A DNA stretch of 64,000 nucleotides from Syntrophaceae bacterium (GTDB lineage Bacteria > Desulfobacterota > Syntrophia > Syntrophales > UBA2192). The notes below the pieces were generated by a model that had not been told where the DNA came from, did no database searches, and saw only the letters and a list, made by a program, of their open reading frames with translations. The stretch spans positions 248,001 to 312,000 of the forward strand of contig JABLXY010000001.1 of NCBI GenBank assembly GCA_013177795.1, written 5' to 3'. Positions within the stretch are counted from its first letter, which is position 1, and each line of letters starts with the position of its first letter. Shown here piece after piece: positions 1 through 8,785 of the stretch. The position numbers and the translations under genes are program-made.

Positions 1-1
1 C

Positions 2-2674
2 AGCCGCCTGCAGGACCGGGCCCTCGTCGGCGATGTCGATGCCCGATGGAAGACAGGAATGCTCACGCTCGAGCGTCTCCTGCTGAAGGGGGCGGGCTTC
101 GAGGCGCGTGCGGCAGGTGCCCTGGGGGAGCGCCTGACCTGGCGGGTGCAGGTCAGCGACCCCTCTGCGCTCGTGCCCGGGAGCCGAGGCAGGCTCGCGG
201 GCCACGGGTGGGTGCGCTACGCCGGAGAGCGGCTGTCCGGCACGGCGACCGTTCGCGGCAGCAGGCTCGTGATATACGGGTTCGAGGCCGCCGCCGTCGA
301 GGCGGATGCGGAGTTGGGAGGCACGGAGACGCAGAGCCTAGAGGCGCGGGTGCTCCTGAAAAAGACGGTCATCGGGCCCCTTCGGCTCGATGCCGCCACC
401 CTGACGAGCGCGGGCACGGTGGGGGATCACACGATCCGGTTCCTGGTCGATTCAGGCGAAGGAGGGATGGAGGCGGCGCTGCAGGGGGGCTTCGGGAATG
501 GTGCGTGGAAGGGGTCGCTGGAGTTGCTGAAGGGCCGCGATGCGGCGGGACCTTGGAATCTCAGGGCCCCGGCGCCGCTCACGATTTCCGCCGGGAAGAC
601 CCGGGTCGGGCCGTTGCGCATCGACGGCGAAGCAGGTGAAACCCTCGAGTTTTCCATGGACGTCGACGGTGATCCCGGAAAAGGCTATCTCCTGGTGGAT
701 TGGCGGAAGCTGAACCTTGCCCGACTGGCCTTCATCCTTCCGGAGTGGCGGATCGCGGGGCGCACGGAAGGCCGTTTCCGGACGGATTGGCGCGGTAACC
801 ACAAAACGGCCGTCTCATCCGTCGCAGCATGTGCGGCAACTCTGACCCGGGGGTCTCGGACCATCGAGGTCAGGGAGGCCGAGGGAACCCTGGACTGGAA
901 CGAACGCGGTCTTGCGGTGCGCCTGCGCGCGGACCTGGGTCCCTCGGGCCGGATGGATGCCAGGGTCACATCGCCAGAGCCGCCTGTGCTGACACTGCCT
1001 GACAGGGGCGATTTCCGTTTTTCGGCAGATCGCCTCGATGCGGCCCTCGTCAGGCCACTGCTGCCGGATGCCCTAGACATGACCGGTTCCCTGTCTGTCA
1101 CGGCCGCAGGGAAGGTGCTTCCCCGGCTGCACCTGGATGCGTCCGGCGAGGTGCAGCTGAGCGGTGGGGTTTTTTCCATGGAAAGCGAAAAGGGCCGCAT
1201 CACCGCGCAGACCGAGAAGGCGCAGCTGCGCTGGACGTGGCGGGAAAAGACCTTGAGCGGCGATCTCGAGCTCCGGCTTGCCCGGCACGGCACTCTCGCG
1301 GCCGATTTCCGACTGCCCGTTCCGGCAAGGCTGCCGGCCGCCGTCGACAGGGGAGGCCCCGTGCAGGTCGGCGTCCGTGCGGACGTGCACGAGAAGGGGC
1401 TTCTGAGTGCCGTGTTCCCTGGCCTGGTCCAGGAGAGCCGGGGGCGTCTCGATCTGCATCTCTCCGCGAGCGGTGCCTGGGCCGACCCCTCGGTTCACGG
1501 CATGCTGAGGGTCACAGAGGCCGGCGCCTATCTTCCGGCGACGGGAGCCCAGATCAGCGACGTGGGCGTGGAGGCCCGGTTCGAGGACCGGACGATTCAC
1601 GTGACTTCGTTCCGGGCGCGCTCCGGCCCCGGAATCCTGGAGGGGTCCGGCACCGTGCAGATCGAAAACAGGGAGATCCGGCGGATCGATGCCAGTCTTT
1701 CGGGGCAGCGGTTCCAGGCCGTGCGGCTGCCCGAGCTGGAGATGCTCGCCAGTCCCGCCCTCACGTTCGAGGGCTCGCCGAAGGCCCTGAGGGTCCGCGG
1801 CAGCATCCTCATCCCGGAGCTTTTCATCCGGGGGGGCGAGAAGGGGACCGTGATCAAGCCCAGCAAAGACGCGGTGATCGTCGGCGATGGCCGGGAGATG
1901 GAGAAGGGCCGTCCAGTCCCCGTTGACATGGAAGTCCGCGTCGTTCTGGGGGACCGCGCCTTCATCAAGGCCGAGGGTGTGGATGCGCGCCTGGAGGGGG
2001 ACGTGCTCATCACGGCGAAATCCCTCGACGCGATGAAGGCCCTGGGCGAGATTCGTCTCAAGGACGGGACGTTCAGCACGAGGGGCGCCCGTCTGGTCAT
2101 ACACCGGGGGCGCCTCGTCTTCGAGGGCGGGCCGGCGGACCAGCCGCGGCTCGATGTGCTCGCCCTGCGCACCATCGAGGAGCGGCTCGACCAGGCCGGG
2201 AAGTCCCTGGGCCGGTTCAGGGAGGTGAAGGCGGGAGTCATCGTAACGGGGACCCCGCGCGCCCACCTCGTGAGACTCTATTCGGAGCCCGCCATGCCCG
2301 ACGCCGACATCCTGAGCTATATCGTCCTGGGGCAGCGGGCAAGCGGGGACGAATCCCATGCGGCGCTGCTCGGCGCAGCGGCCGAGGCCCTTCTTGCAGG
2401 GGGCAGCTCAGAATCGACGCTGAGCCAGCTGAGGCGGCAGTTCGGTCCGGACACGGTGGACATGAAATCGGAAAAGGTGGGAACCACCACCCAGTCGATC
2501 GTAACGATTGGCAAGTATCTCCGGCCGAACCTCTACGTGAGCTACGGCCGCTCGCTGTTCAACGAGGATTACTACGTCACCCTGCGATACACCCTGAGCC
2601 GCAGGTGGGAGGTCGAGAGCAAGGCGGGGGCCCAGACCGGCGCAACCCTCTATTACTGGATCGAGTTCGATTAA
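2..2674 (+). CDS. tamB: Translocation and assembly module TamB-like protein (DUF490), 5' end outside window
   Basis: The reading frame is open from base 2, so the visible 890 residues are the C-terminal part of a larger protein. The body is made of repetitive, amphipathic beta-rich segments (alternating LxGxV/AxL patterns). The last ~350 residues match the TamB/DUF490 signature: DILSYIVLGQRASG near residue 760, then a Gly/Ala-rich stretch, a beta-barrel-like end (LYVSYGRSLFNEDYYVTLRY) and a terminal aromatic-x-Phe-Asp. TamB is an inner-membrane-anchored periplasmic protein implicated in outer-membrane biogenesis and phospholipid transport. The anchor and start lie upstream of the window. A TamA/BamA-type partner would be expected further upstream but is not visible. 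The family call is secure; the partnership is inference. Confidence 0.88.
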   Translation, partial: SRLQDRALVGDVDARWKTGMLTLERLLLKGAGFEARAAGALGERLTWRVQVSDPSALVPGSRGRLAGHGWVRYAGERLSGTATVRGSRLVIYGFEAAAVEADAELGGTETQSLEARVLLKKTVIGPLRLDAATLTSAGTVGDHTIRFLVDSGEGGMEAALQGGFGNGAWKGSLELLKGRDAAGPWNLRAPAPLTISAGKTRVGPLRIDGEAGETLEFSMDVDGDPGKGYLLVDWRKLNLARLAFILPEWRIAGRTEGRFRTDWRGNHKTAVSSVAACAATLTRGSRTIEVREAEGTLDWNERGLAVRLRADLGPSGRMDARVTSPEPPVLTLPDRGDFRFSADRLDAALVRPLLPDALDMTGSLSVTAAGKVLPRLHLDASGEVQLSGGVFSMESEKGRITAQTEKAQLRWTWREKTLSGDLELRLARHGTLAADFRLPVPARLPAAVDRGGPVQVGVRADVHEKGLLSAVFPGLVQESRGRLDLHLSASGAWADPSVHGMLRVTEAGAYLPATGAQISDVGVEARFEDRTIHVTSFRARSGPGILEGSGTVQIENREIRRIDASLSGQRFQAVRLPELEMLASPALTFEGSPKALRVRGSILIPELFIRGGEKGTVIKPSKDAVIVGDGREMEKGRPVPVDMEVRVVLGDRAFIKAEGVDARLEGDVLITAKSLDAMKALGEIRLKDGTFSTRGARLVIHRGRLVFEGGPADQPRLDVLALRTIEERLDQAGKSLGRFREVKAGVIVTGTPRAHLVRLYSEPAMPDADILSYIVLGQRASGDESHAALLGAAAEALLAGGSSESTLSQLRRQFGPDTVDMKSEKVGTTTQSIVTIGKYLRPNLYVSYGRSLFNEDYYVTLRYTLSRRWEVESKAGAQTGATLYYWIEFD

Positions 2675-2961
2675 CCGACAGGGGAAGGCCGGATTCGCAG
2701 AAGCGGCTCAATGCATTCCCTCCTTGACTTTCGCCGCCCCGGTTATTACAGAGGGATAGCAGTCTTGTAAAGTCTTTTCCCAACCTGCCTGTCGATTCAT
2801 CACGGCGGAGACTCAAAATGGGCATGACACCGCGCCTTGTTTTCAAGTCGAGTCACTCCGCCCGGGGAGCATGACCAGGCGCCTGGGCATTTTGACCTCC
2901 CACCGCGGGTCGACGGCGTTCTGAACGAGGCAAGAGAGCAGCAGGCTGAAGGAGGTCGGGT

Positions 2962-3486
2962 ATGTTCAAAATCTTTACGAACAAGCGGCATCTGTTGCTT
3001 CCGTGCGTGGTGATGACATCTCTGCTCCTCGCGGTCACGGCGGTATCGGCAACACTTCTGAAATCGCGGCTGTTGCCGACCGATGAGACGCTGAAAAGCG
3101 CCTTGGGCAGCGAGAAGTTCAACGCCTTGCGGTTCGAGACATACGGGGGCCTGACCGAGAACCGCATGATCGGGTATTTTCTTTACCGGGACGGGATTCG
3201 TGTGAAAGGAGACGGGCCGCACATCGAGTCCATCGGCAAACTCAGCCTGAACGACGTCCTGGCCGATCATGAGCGGGTGGCAAGGGCGAAGTTTTACGGA
3301 CGCATAGGGCATGTCATGATTCGTGAGGTCACGCGAAACGGTGACGTGGTCGGTTATACGGTCAACGACCCCAAGATGGAGATCACTCTTTGGGACGTGA
3401 CGACCGATGCAGCGGCCATCAGCCTCGAGCTTCGCTACAAGGATCTTCAGCCCAAGGGAGAACGATACGACGCCGGTCCGCGCTGA
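2962..3486 (+). CDS. Small exported or membrane-anchored protein of unknown function
   Basis: 174 residues. The ATG is preceded by AAGGAGG with 6-nt spacing, a strong ribosome binding site. Residues ~11-29 form one hydrophobic segment ending AVSA, so this is either a signal peptide cleaved there or an N-terminal anchor. The remainder (about 145 residues) is soluble and mixed alpha/beta, with no cysteine pairs or catalytic motif that I recognise. It stands alone: a 287-bp spacer separates it from tamB, and the next gene lies 281 bp downstream behind its own promoter-like sequence. I cannot assign a family. Confidence 0.7.
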   Translation: MFKIFTNKRHLLLPCVVMTSLLLAVTAVSATLLKSRLLPTDETLKSALGSEKFNALRFETYGGLTENRMIGYFLYRDGIRVKGDGPHIESIGKLSLNDVLADHERVARAKFYGRIGHVMIREVTRNGDVVGYTVNDPKMEITLWDVTTDAAAISLELRYKDLQPKGERYDAGPR

Positions 3487-3540
3487 TCAATCCTGAGGAC
3501 GTCCGCTTGAGCGCAATAGGTTGCGCAGGTTACTTTTTGG

Positions 3541-3569
3541 TTGACGCGCGGGCGCATAACGTGTAGCGT
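3541..3569 (+). promoter_or_regulatory. Possible sigma-70-type promoter for the PhaE-like gene
   Basis: TTGACG (3541-3546), a 17-nt spacer, then TAGCGT (3564-3569). The -35 is 5/6 but the -10 only 3/6, so support is weak. The gene downstream begins at 3768 with an excellent Shine-Dalgarno (AGGGAGGTGA, 3755-3764). Confidence 0.3.
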
Positions 3570-3767
3570 TCTTGCCACAGAGTGCGGCGGCATCCGATGC
3601 CGTGCCGGTCCGGTCCAGACTGGACGGACACGGAATACATTCAGCGCGTCCTTTCGAAATCTCACGAAACCCTCAAATCCGCTACAGTCGGCACGATCAG
3701 CCCCTTTTCCGCATCGCGATCGAGATCGACCCGGGCGGGAGCTGTCCATCACACAGGGAGGTGATTT

Positions 3768-4400
3768 ATGGCGAGCGAGATGGCCGATCAGATGAAGCCC
3801 TTGACCGATTTCTACGCGAAGTGGACCAGGGATTCTCTCGAGATGATGACCAAGGGGATGGCGATGTACAACCGGATGAGCCGGGCGTGGATGGAAGTCG
3901 GCGAGGGGTCCACGGCCGACAAGCCCGACGACGTGCTCAAGAAATGGACGGAGGCCTTCGGCGGTTCCTACAACGAGCTCTTCGAGATGTACACGCAGCC
4001 CTTCAAGATGTTCGGCATGGGGGGACAGGTCCCGACAAAAGAGGCATGGGAGAACGCCTTCTCGCAATGGCAGAAGATGTTCGCCACGATGCCCTCCGGC
4101 CCCGACCCGTCCGGCGGCGACGAATTCGTGAACTTCTCGAAGAGCTGGTTCGAGGGCTATTCGAAGGTCTGCCAGGCCTGGGTGGACAGCATGCAGAGAA
4201 TGGGCGAAGCCTGCAAATCCGCCGTGGCGGAGAGGGGCGACAAGCCCGAATCGGCCATGGGCGCCCTCTCGGAGATCTCGGAGCGCTTCATGAAGGAGTG
4301 GTCCTCCTTCGTGACGGAGCAGGCGCAGGCCTTCTTCTCCCTGTGGCGGTCCCGGCTGCCCGCCGACAAGAAAGAGCCGAAGAAGGCGAAAAAGGAGTAG
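3768..4400 (+). CDS. PhaE-like / phasin-like polyhydroxyalkanoate-associated protein
   Basis: 210 residues, highly helical, rich in Met, Trp, Phe and Lys, with no signal peptide. The start has RBS AGGGAGGTGA. The pattern fits PhaE-type subunits of class III PHA synthase and related phasins: repeated amphipathic helices with FYAKWTRDSLEMM near the N-terminus, an ENAFSQWQKMF block around residue 90, and WSSFVTEQAQAFFSLW near residue 190. The tail KKEPKKAKKE is strongly basic, which could bind DNA or the granule surface. No phaC is in the window, so a PHA role is inferred from resemblance only. A generic phasin or granule protein is the alternative. The gene ends at a strong terminator. Confidence 0.6.
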   Translation: MASEMADQMKPLTDFYAKWTRDSLEMMTKGMAMYNRMSRAWMEVGEGSTADKPDDVLKKWTEAFGGSYNELFEMYTQPFKMFGMGGQVPTKEAWENAFSQWQKMFATMPSGPDPSGGDEFVNFSKSWFEGYSKVCQAWVDSMQRMGEACKSAVAERGDKPESAMGALSEISERFMKEWSSFVTEQAQAFFSLWRSRLPADKKEPKKAKKE

Positions 4401-4435
4401 CGACCCGGAAACCGGATCCCCCGGCGCTCGAAGAG

Positions 4436-4467
4436 AAAAGAGGCGCAGTTCCCTGCGCCTCTTTTTC
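4436..4467. terminator. Bidirectional Rho-independent terminator
   Basis: A 13-bp perfect stem (AAAAGAGGCGCAG 4436-4448 with CTGCGCCTCTTTT 4453-4465) and a 4-nt TTCC loop. There is an A-tract on the left and a T-tract on the right. It lies between the convergent genes ending at 4400 (+) and 4497 (-) and can serve both. Confidence 0.9.
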
Positions 4468-4496
4468 GTTTCCGGGTTTCGGGCCGGCATCCCGCT

Positions 4497-4964
4497 TCAG
4501 CGGTTCAGGGTGACTTTGTCCCCCGGTCTGATCCCGTGCCGGGCGAACCAGCCCAAGTTGGTCTCGATGACGTACTGCGCGGCACCCGCCGAGCGGTACA
4601 GGACGCTCTCGTCGAGCGGGCGGGCCTGGTGAATGTTCAGGATGACGCCGTCAGGCCCGACGAAGGCGATGTCGAGCGGGATGAGGGTGTTGCGCATCCA
4701 GAAGCTCAGCTCGATGGGCTGCTTGAAGACGAAGAGCATCCCCTCGTTCTCCGGCAGGGAGCGGCGGAACATGAGGCCGCGCTCCTGCTTCTCCAGCGTG
4801 TCGGCCACCTCGACCCACAGGGGCGTCTGGCCGACGAGAATCCGCTTCAGGGGCGGGGATTTCGGGTCCTTGGCCCAGGCGTACCCCTGGAACAGAGGCA
4901 CGGCGACTGCCAGCAGGGCTGCGGCAAGCAGGGTCGTGATCCATCCGCGGGGAAGCCTGTTCAT
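4497..4964 (-). CDS. DUF192 family exported protein
   Basis: 155 residues. N-terminal signal peptide: basic MNRLPRGW, hydrophobic LLAAALLAVAVPLF, then AWA as the probable cleavage site near residue 31. The mature part is a complete DUF192 domain: EKQERGLMFRRSLPENEGMLF, the invariant-type FWMRNTLIPLDIAF, and VIETNLGWFARHGIRPGD. The biochemical function of this periplasmic beta-barrel-like family is not established. It begins 31 bp from the end of the phosphohexomutase gene on the same strand, so co-transcription is likely. Confidence 0.85.
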   Translation of the reverse strand: MNRLPRGWITTLLAAALLAVAVPLFQGYAWAKDPKSPPLKRILVGQTPLWVEVADTLEKQERGLMFRRSLPENEGMLFVFKQPIELSFWMRNTLIPLDIAFVGPDGVILNIHQARPLDESVLYRSAGAAQYVIETNLGWFARHGIRPGDKVTLNR

Positions 4965-4994
4965 CGCTTCACCATCCAGACCGCCGGTGATCCC

Positions 4995-6359
4995 TCAGGG
5001 TCGCGCGCGGCGACGGGACATCACGCGCTGCAGCTCTTTTTCCGTGACGGCGCGGATCTGCTCGAGTGTTGCCGCCGTGGACGCCTCGAAGCGCAGGACG
5101 AGCACGGGCTGGGTGTTGGAGGCCCGGATGAGCCCCCAGCCGTCCGGGAAGAGGATCCGGACACCGTCCGTGTCGATGATCCGGTGGTCCTTCCGGAACG
5201 CCTCCTTCACGTCCCGCACGACGTCGAACTTGATCTCGTCGGGGCACTCGATGCGGATCTCCGGCGTCGTGACCGTCTTCGGGACGTCGGCGAGGAGGTC
5301 GCTGAGCTTCTGCCCCGTCCGGGAGAGGATCTCGAGCAGACGCGCCGCGGCGTAGATCGCGTCGTCGTATCCGAAATAGCGGTCGGCGAAGAAGAGATGG
5401 CCGCTCATCTCGCCGGCGAGCACGGCCTTCTCCTCCTTCATTTTTCCCTTGATCAGCGAGTGGCCCGCCTTCCACATGATGGGCCGCCCGCCGTGGGCGG
5501 CGATGTCGTCGTAGAGGCGCTGGGAGCATTTCACCTCGCCGATGACGGCGGACCCGGGGCGTTCTTTCAGGATGAATCGGGCGAAGAGCAGCAGCAGCTC
5601 GTCCCCCCAGAGGATGTCCCCCCGGTCGGTGACCACGCCGATCCGGTCGGCGTCGCCGTCGAAGGCGATCCCCACGTCGGCCTTCTGCTGCCTCACCTGC
5701 ACGATGAGGTCACGCAGGTTCTCGGGCACCGTCGGGTCCGGGTGGTGGTTCGGGAAGCGGCCGTCCATGTCGGCATAGAGACAGGTCAGCTCGCAGCCGA
5801 AGCGCTCGAAGAGGGGCACGGCGAACGCCCCGCCCACACCGTTGCCCGCGTCGAGGACGACGCGGAGGCCGGGGCGCACCTGCACGTTGCCGTGGATGTA
5901 GTCGAGGTAGGCTTTCGTGATGTCCTGGCTCGAGGCGTTTCCGCTGCCCGATAGGAACGAGCCGCTCTCGATGATCTCCCGCAGGGCCTGGATCTCGCCG
6001 CCGTAGATCGTGTCGGGGCCGACGCAGATCTTGAACCCGTTGAACTCAGGCGGATTGTGGCTGCCCGTGACCATGACGCCGCCCCCCGTCTTCAGGTGGC
6101 GGACGGAAAAGTAAAGCATCGGCGTTGCGCAGGTGCCGATGTCGGTCACGTCGACCCCGGTGGACAGGAGGCCTGCCCGGATCCCGGCGGAAAGGGCGGG
6201 GGAACTCAGCCGGCAGTCCCGTCCGAGGGTCATTGTCTTCACCCCGCGCTGCCCGGCATAGGTGCCGATGGCGCGGCCGAGGTCGTACACGACGCCGGGC
6301 TGAAGGTCTTCGTCGACCAGCCCCCTGACATCATACTCCCTGAAGATGGAACGGTTCAT
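4995..6359 (-). CDS. Phosphomannomutase/phosphoglucomutase (alpha-D-phosphohexomutase)
   Basis: 454 residues from the ATG at 6359, chosen because GGAG lies 6 nt upstream and the protein then begins with the family-typical MNRSIFREYDVRG. An in-frame extension to 6476 lacks a comparable RBS. Alpha-D-phosphohexomutases interconvert hexose 6- and 1-phosphates for polysaccharide precursors. Signatures: the phosphoserine loop MVTGSHNPPEFNGFKI (Ser is the phospho-carrier), the metal loop DGDADRIGVV, the sugar-binding GEMSGHLFF, and the C-terminal phosphate loop RASNTQPVLVLRFEA. Substrate (Man versus Glc) cannot be decided. It is divergent from the Phe-attenuated operon. Confidence 0.93.
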   Translation of the reverse strand: MNRSIFREYDVRGLVDEDLQPGVVYDLGRAIGTYAGQRGVKTMTLGRDCRLSSPALSAGIRAGLLSTGVDVTDIGTCATPMLYFSVRHLKTGGGVMVTGSHNPPEFNGFKICVGPDTIYGGEIQALREIIESGSFLSGSGNASSQDITKAYLDYIHGNVQVRPGLRVVLDAGNGVGGAFAVPLFERFGCELTCLYADMDGRFPNHHPDPTVPENLRDLIVQVRQQKADVGIAFDGDADRIGVVTDRGDILWGDELLLLFARFILKERPGSAVIGEVKCSQRLYDDIAAHGGRPIMWKAGHSLIKGKMKEEKAVLAGEMSGHLFFADRYFGYDDAIYAAARLLEILSRTGQKLSDLLADVPKTVTTPEIRIECPDEIKFDVVRDVKEAFRKDHRIIDTDGVRILFPDGWGLIRASNTQPVLVLRFEASTAATLEQIRAVTEKELQRVMSRRRARP

Positions 6360-6485
6360 GATCAGCTCCGGCGCAAGGGTGTTCATGTCTATCACAGATT
6401 GCGCGTTCAGACAATCCAGGCGAGCAAGAACCGGGCCTGAAATGCCATGTGCAGAGCAACGCGAGACGAATCGCAAAAAAAAGTG

Positions 6486-6515
6486 TTGACAGGCCCTGTC
6501 GCGATCGGGTAGAAG
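6486..6515 (+). promoter_or_regulatory. Promoter of the Phe-leader / LIV-type operon
   Basis: Consensus TTGACA (6486-6491), 18-nt spacer, TAGAAG (6510-6515). A start near 6522 would begin the transcript just before the leader peptide's ribosome binding site (AAGAGG, 6524-6529). The position fits a short-leader attenuator. Confidence 0.6.
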
Positions 6516-6535
6516 CTGTCATCAAGAGGCAACCG

Positions 6536-6613
6536 ATGTACAGGCACTTCGACATGGGCAGCGCTTTCGCCTTTTTTAGCTTTTTCGGCTTCTTTAGGGG
6601 GGTCTGCCCATAG
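6536..6613 (+). CDS. Phenylalanine-rich leader peptide (attenuator peptide)
   Basis: 25 codons plus TAG. ATG at 6536 with RBS AAGAGG 6 nt upstream. Eight codons are Phe, seven of them in the block FAFFSFFGFF (codons 11-20, bases 6566-6595). The composition and layout match the enterobacterial pheA leader principle: a ribosome-stalling run of regulatory codons, then a few codons and a stop overlapping an RNA stem. Codons 7-9 encode stem segment 1 (6554-6561), and the last codons plus the stop form segment 2 (6601-6611). A second in-frame ATG at 6554 could also start the peptide. The peptide itself is presumed to have no function beyond sensing charged tRNA-Phe. Confidence 0.85.
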   Translation: MYRHFDMGSAFAFFSFFGFFRGVCP

Positions 6614-6676
6614 CGCCTGACCGCAAGTGAACCATCGGGCCGTGGGCAGACCAAAGCTGCCCACGGCCTTTTTTTT
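6554..6676 (+). promoter_or_regulatory. Transcription attenuator: competing 1:2, 2:3 and 3:4 stems, with intrinsic terminator
   Basis: Four segments show exact complementarity. Segment 1 ATGGGCAG (6554-6561) pairs with segment 2 CTGCCCAT (6604-6611). Segment 2 GGTCTGCCCA (6601-6610) pairs over 10 bp with segment 3 TGGGCAGACC (6643-6652), the antiterminator. Segment 3 GGCCGTGGGCAG (6638-6649) pairs over 12 bp with segment 4 CTGCCCACGGCC (6657-6668), followed by eight T, an intrinsic terminator. Stalling at Phe codons 6566-6595 would cover segment 1 and favour 2:3 (readthrough). Ribosomes reaching the stop at 6611 cover segment 2 and favour 3:4 (termination). The pairings are seen directly; regulation by Phe is inferred. 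Confidence 0.85.
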
Positions 6677-6682
6677 GATCCG

Positions 6683-6706
6683 GGCCGTGCACGTCACGGC
6701 CTTTTT
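6683..6706 (+). terminator. Second terminator-like hairpin in the Phe leader
   Basis: GGCCGTG (6683-6689), loop CACGT, CACGGCC (6695-6701), then TTTTT. The 5' arm is also fully complementary to the 3' half of attenuator segment 4 (CACGGCC, 6662-6668), so this hairpin could be dissolved when segment 4 is free. It precedes the RBS of the first structural gene (GGGAGG, 6715-6720). Confidence 0.65.
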
Positions 6707-6728
6707 CATCTTCAGGGAGGAAAGCACG

Positions 6729-7934
6729 ATGAAGGGTTCGATCTCGAAAGTCATGGCGGGGTTGCTGGCGGCGGTGATCCTGGCGCTGCCCGTTTCGTCC
6801 CGTGCGGCGACGCCGATCAAGGTGGGCGCGGCCATTAATCTCACCGGTCCCGCATCCACATGGGGGCAGTACCACGCGAAGGGCACGCAGGACTACCTGC
6901 GCTACGTCAACGAGGTCAAGGGCGGCGTCGGCGGCCGCACCATCGAGCTGATCCTCGTCGACACGGGCTACAAGGTGCCCGAGGCCGTGGCGGCGGTCAA
7001 GAAGTTCGCCATCCAGGACAGGGTCGACATGATCCTCACCTGGGGTGCGGGAGAGGGGCTCGCCGCCAAGCCGCTCGTGCAGGGCTACAAGATCCCGACG
7101 ATCAACTACTCCACGAGCTGGGAACTGCTGGAGAAACCCGTGGACTACATGTATTTGCCCTTCGGCAGCTACCGTCTCGACTGCGCGGCCATCCTCGAAT
7201 ACATCAAATCCATCCACAGGGGAAAGGAGCCCCCCAAGGTCGGGCTGCTCACCTACAACAACGCCTACGGGCTCTCCATCCACAAGCCGAGCCAGGAGTA
7301 CGCGAGGGCCCTCGGGATCGACATCGTGTCGATCGAGGCGTTCCCGCCCAAGACCGTAGACCTGACGACGGAGCTTCTCCGGCTCAAGAAGAACGGGGCC
7401 GAGTACGTCTTCATGCAAATGCTGCCGGCCACGATCGTGACGGCCTTCAAGAGCGCCGACCGCATCCAGTACAGCCCGCAGTTCTTCGGCACCTGGACCT
7501 CGACGGACCCCGACTTCTTCAAGATGGGCAAGGGGCTCATCCGGAACCGGCTGAAGATGCAGTTCCCCGGCGGCCTTCCGGGTGACAAGGGCGCCGGCAT
7601 TGACACCCTCAAGGAACTCTGGAAGCGCTACAAGACCGTCACCGGCTTCGATGCCGCATACTGGGAAGGCGTCGTCGTGGGCATGATCGTGGAACGCGGG
7701 GCCCTGCGGGCCCATGAGAAGTACGGGAAGATCGACCGCGAGACCATCAACAAGGCCATGGAAACCTTCACGAACGAGGACTTCGGCGGTCTCGTGCCCC
7801 CCGTCACGTACACGAAGACCAATCACGAGGCCTCCTTCCGGGGGCGGATCGTCCAGGTCAGGGAGGACGGCTCCTTCAAGCCGCTGACGGACTTCTACAC
7901 GCCGGGCAAGGAGAAAATCAGGCACCTCAAGTAG
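6729..7934 (+). CDS. LIV-type ABC transporter substrate-binding protein
   Basis: 401 residues from ATG 6729 (RBS GGGAGG, 8-nt spacing). Signal peptide: MKGSISKVM, hydrophobic AGLLAAVILALPV, cleavage after SSRA. The mature protein begins ATPIKVGAAINLTGPAS, typical of type I periplasmic-binding proteins of the branched-chain amino acid (HAAT) family. YMYLPFGSYRL and LGIDIVSIEAFPPKTVDLT are in the usual inter-domain positions. It captures the substrate in the periplasm and delivers it to the permeases encoded downstream. The family covers Leu/Ile/Val, aromatic amino acids, urea and aromatic acids. The Phe leader upstream and the CoA ligases in the operon point to Phe or an aryl acid, which is inference. 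Confidence 0.9.
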   Translation: MKGSISKVMAGLLAAVILALPVSSRAATPIKVGAAINLTGPASTWGQYHAKGTQDYLRYVNEVKGGVGGRTIELILVDTGYKVPEAVAAVKKFAIQDRVDMILTWGAGEGLAAKPLVQGYKIPTINYSTSWELLEKPVDYMYLPFGSYRLDCAAILEYIKSIHRGKEPPKVGLLTYNNAYGLSIHKPSQEYARALGIDIVSIEAFPPKTVDLTTELLRLKKNGAEYVFMQMLPATIVTAFKSADRIQYSPQFFGTWTSTDPDFFKMGKGLIRNRLKMQFPGGLPGDKGAGIDTLKELWKRYKTVTGFDAAYWEGVVVGMIVERGALRAHEKYGKIDRETINKAMETFTNEDFGGLVPPVTYTKTNHEASFRGRIVQVREDGSFKPLTDFYTPGKEKIRHLK

Positions 7935-7945
7935 GGGCGGAAACA

Positions 7946-8781
<836 letters not shown>

Positions 8782-8785
<4 letters not shown>

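Noticed and set aside
1073-2359. A 428-residue minus-strand frame inside tamB
   Set aside because: Antisense shadow of a well-supported gene. Composition (Arg, His, Gly, Asp rich) is typical of GC-rich shadows.
6522-6728. T-box or metabolite riboswitch as explanation of the leader
   Set aside because: No T-box consensus or known riboswitch core was recognised. The Phe-rich peptide with its RBS and the peptide-embedded segments 1 and 2 explain the stems better.
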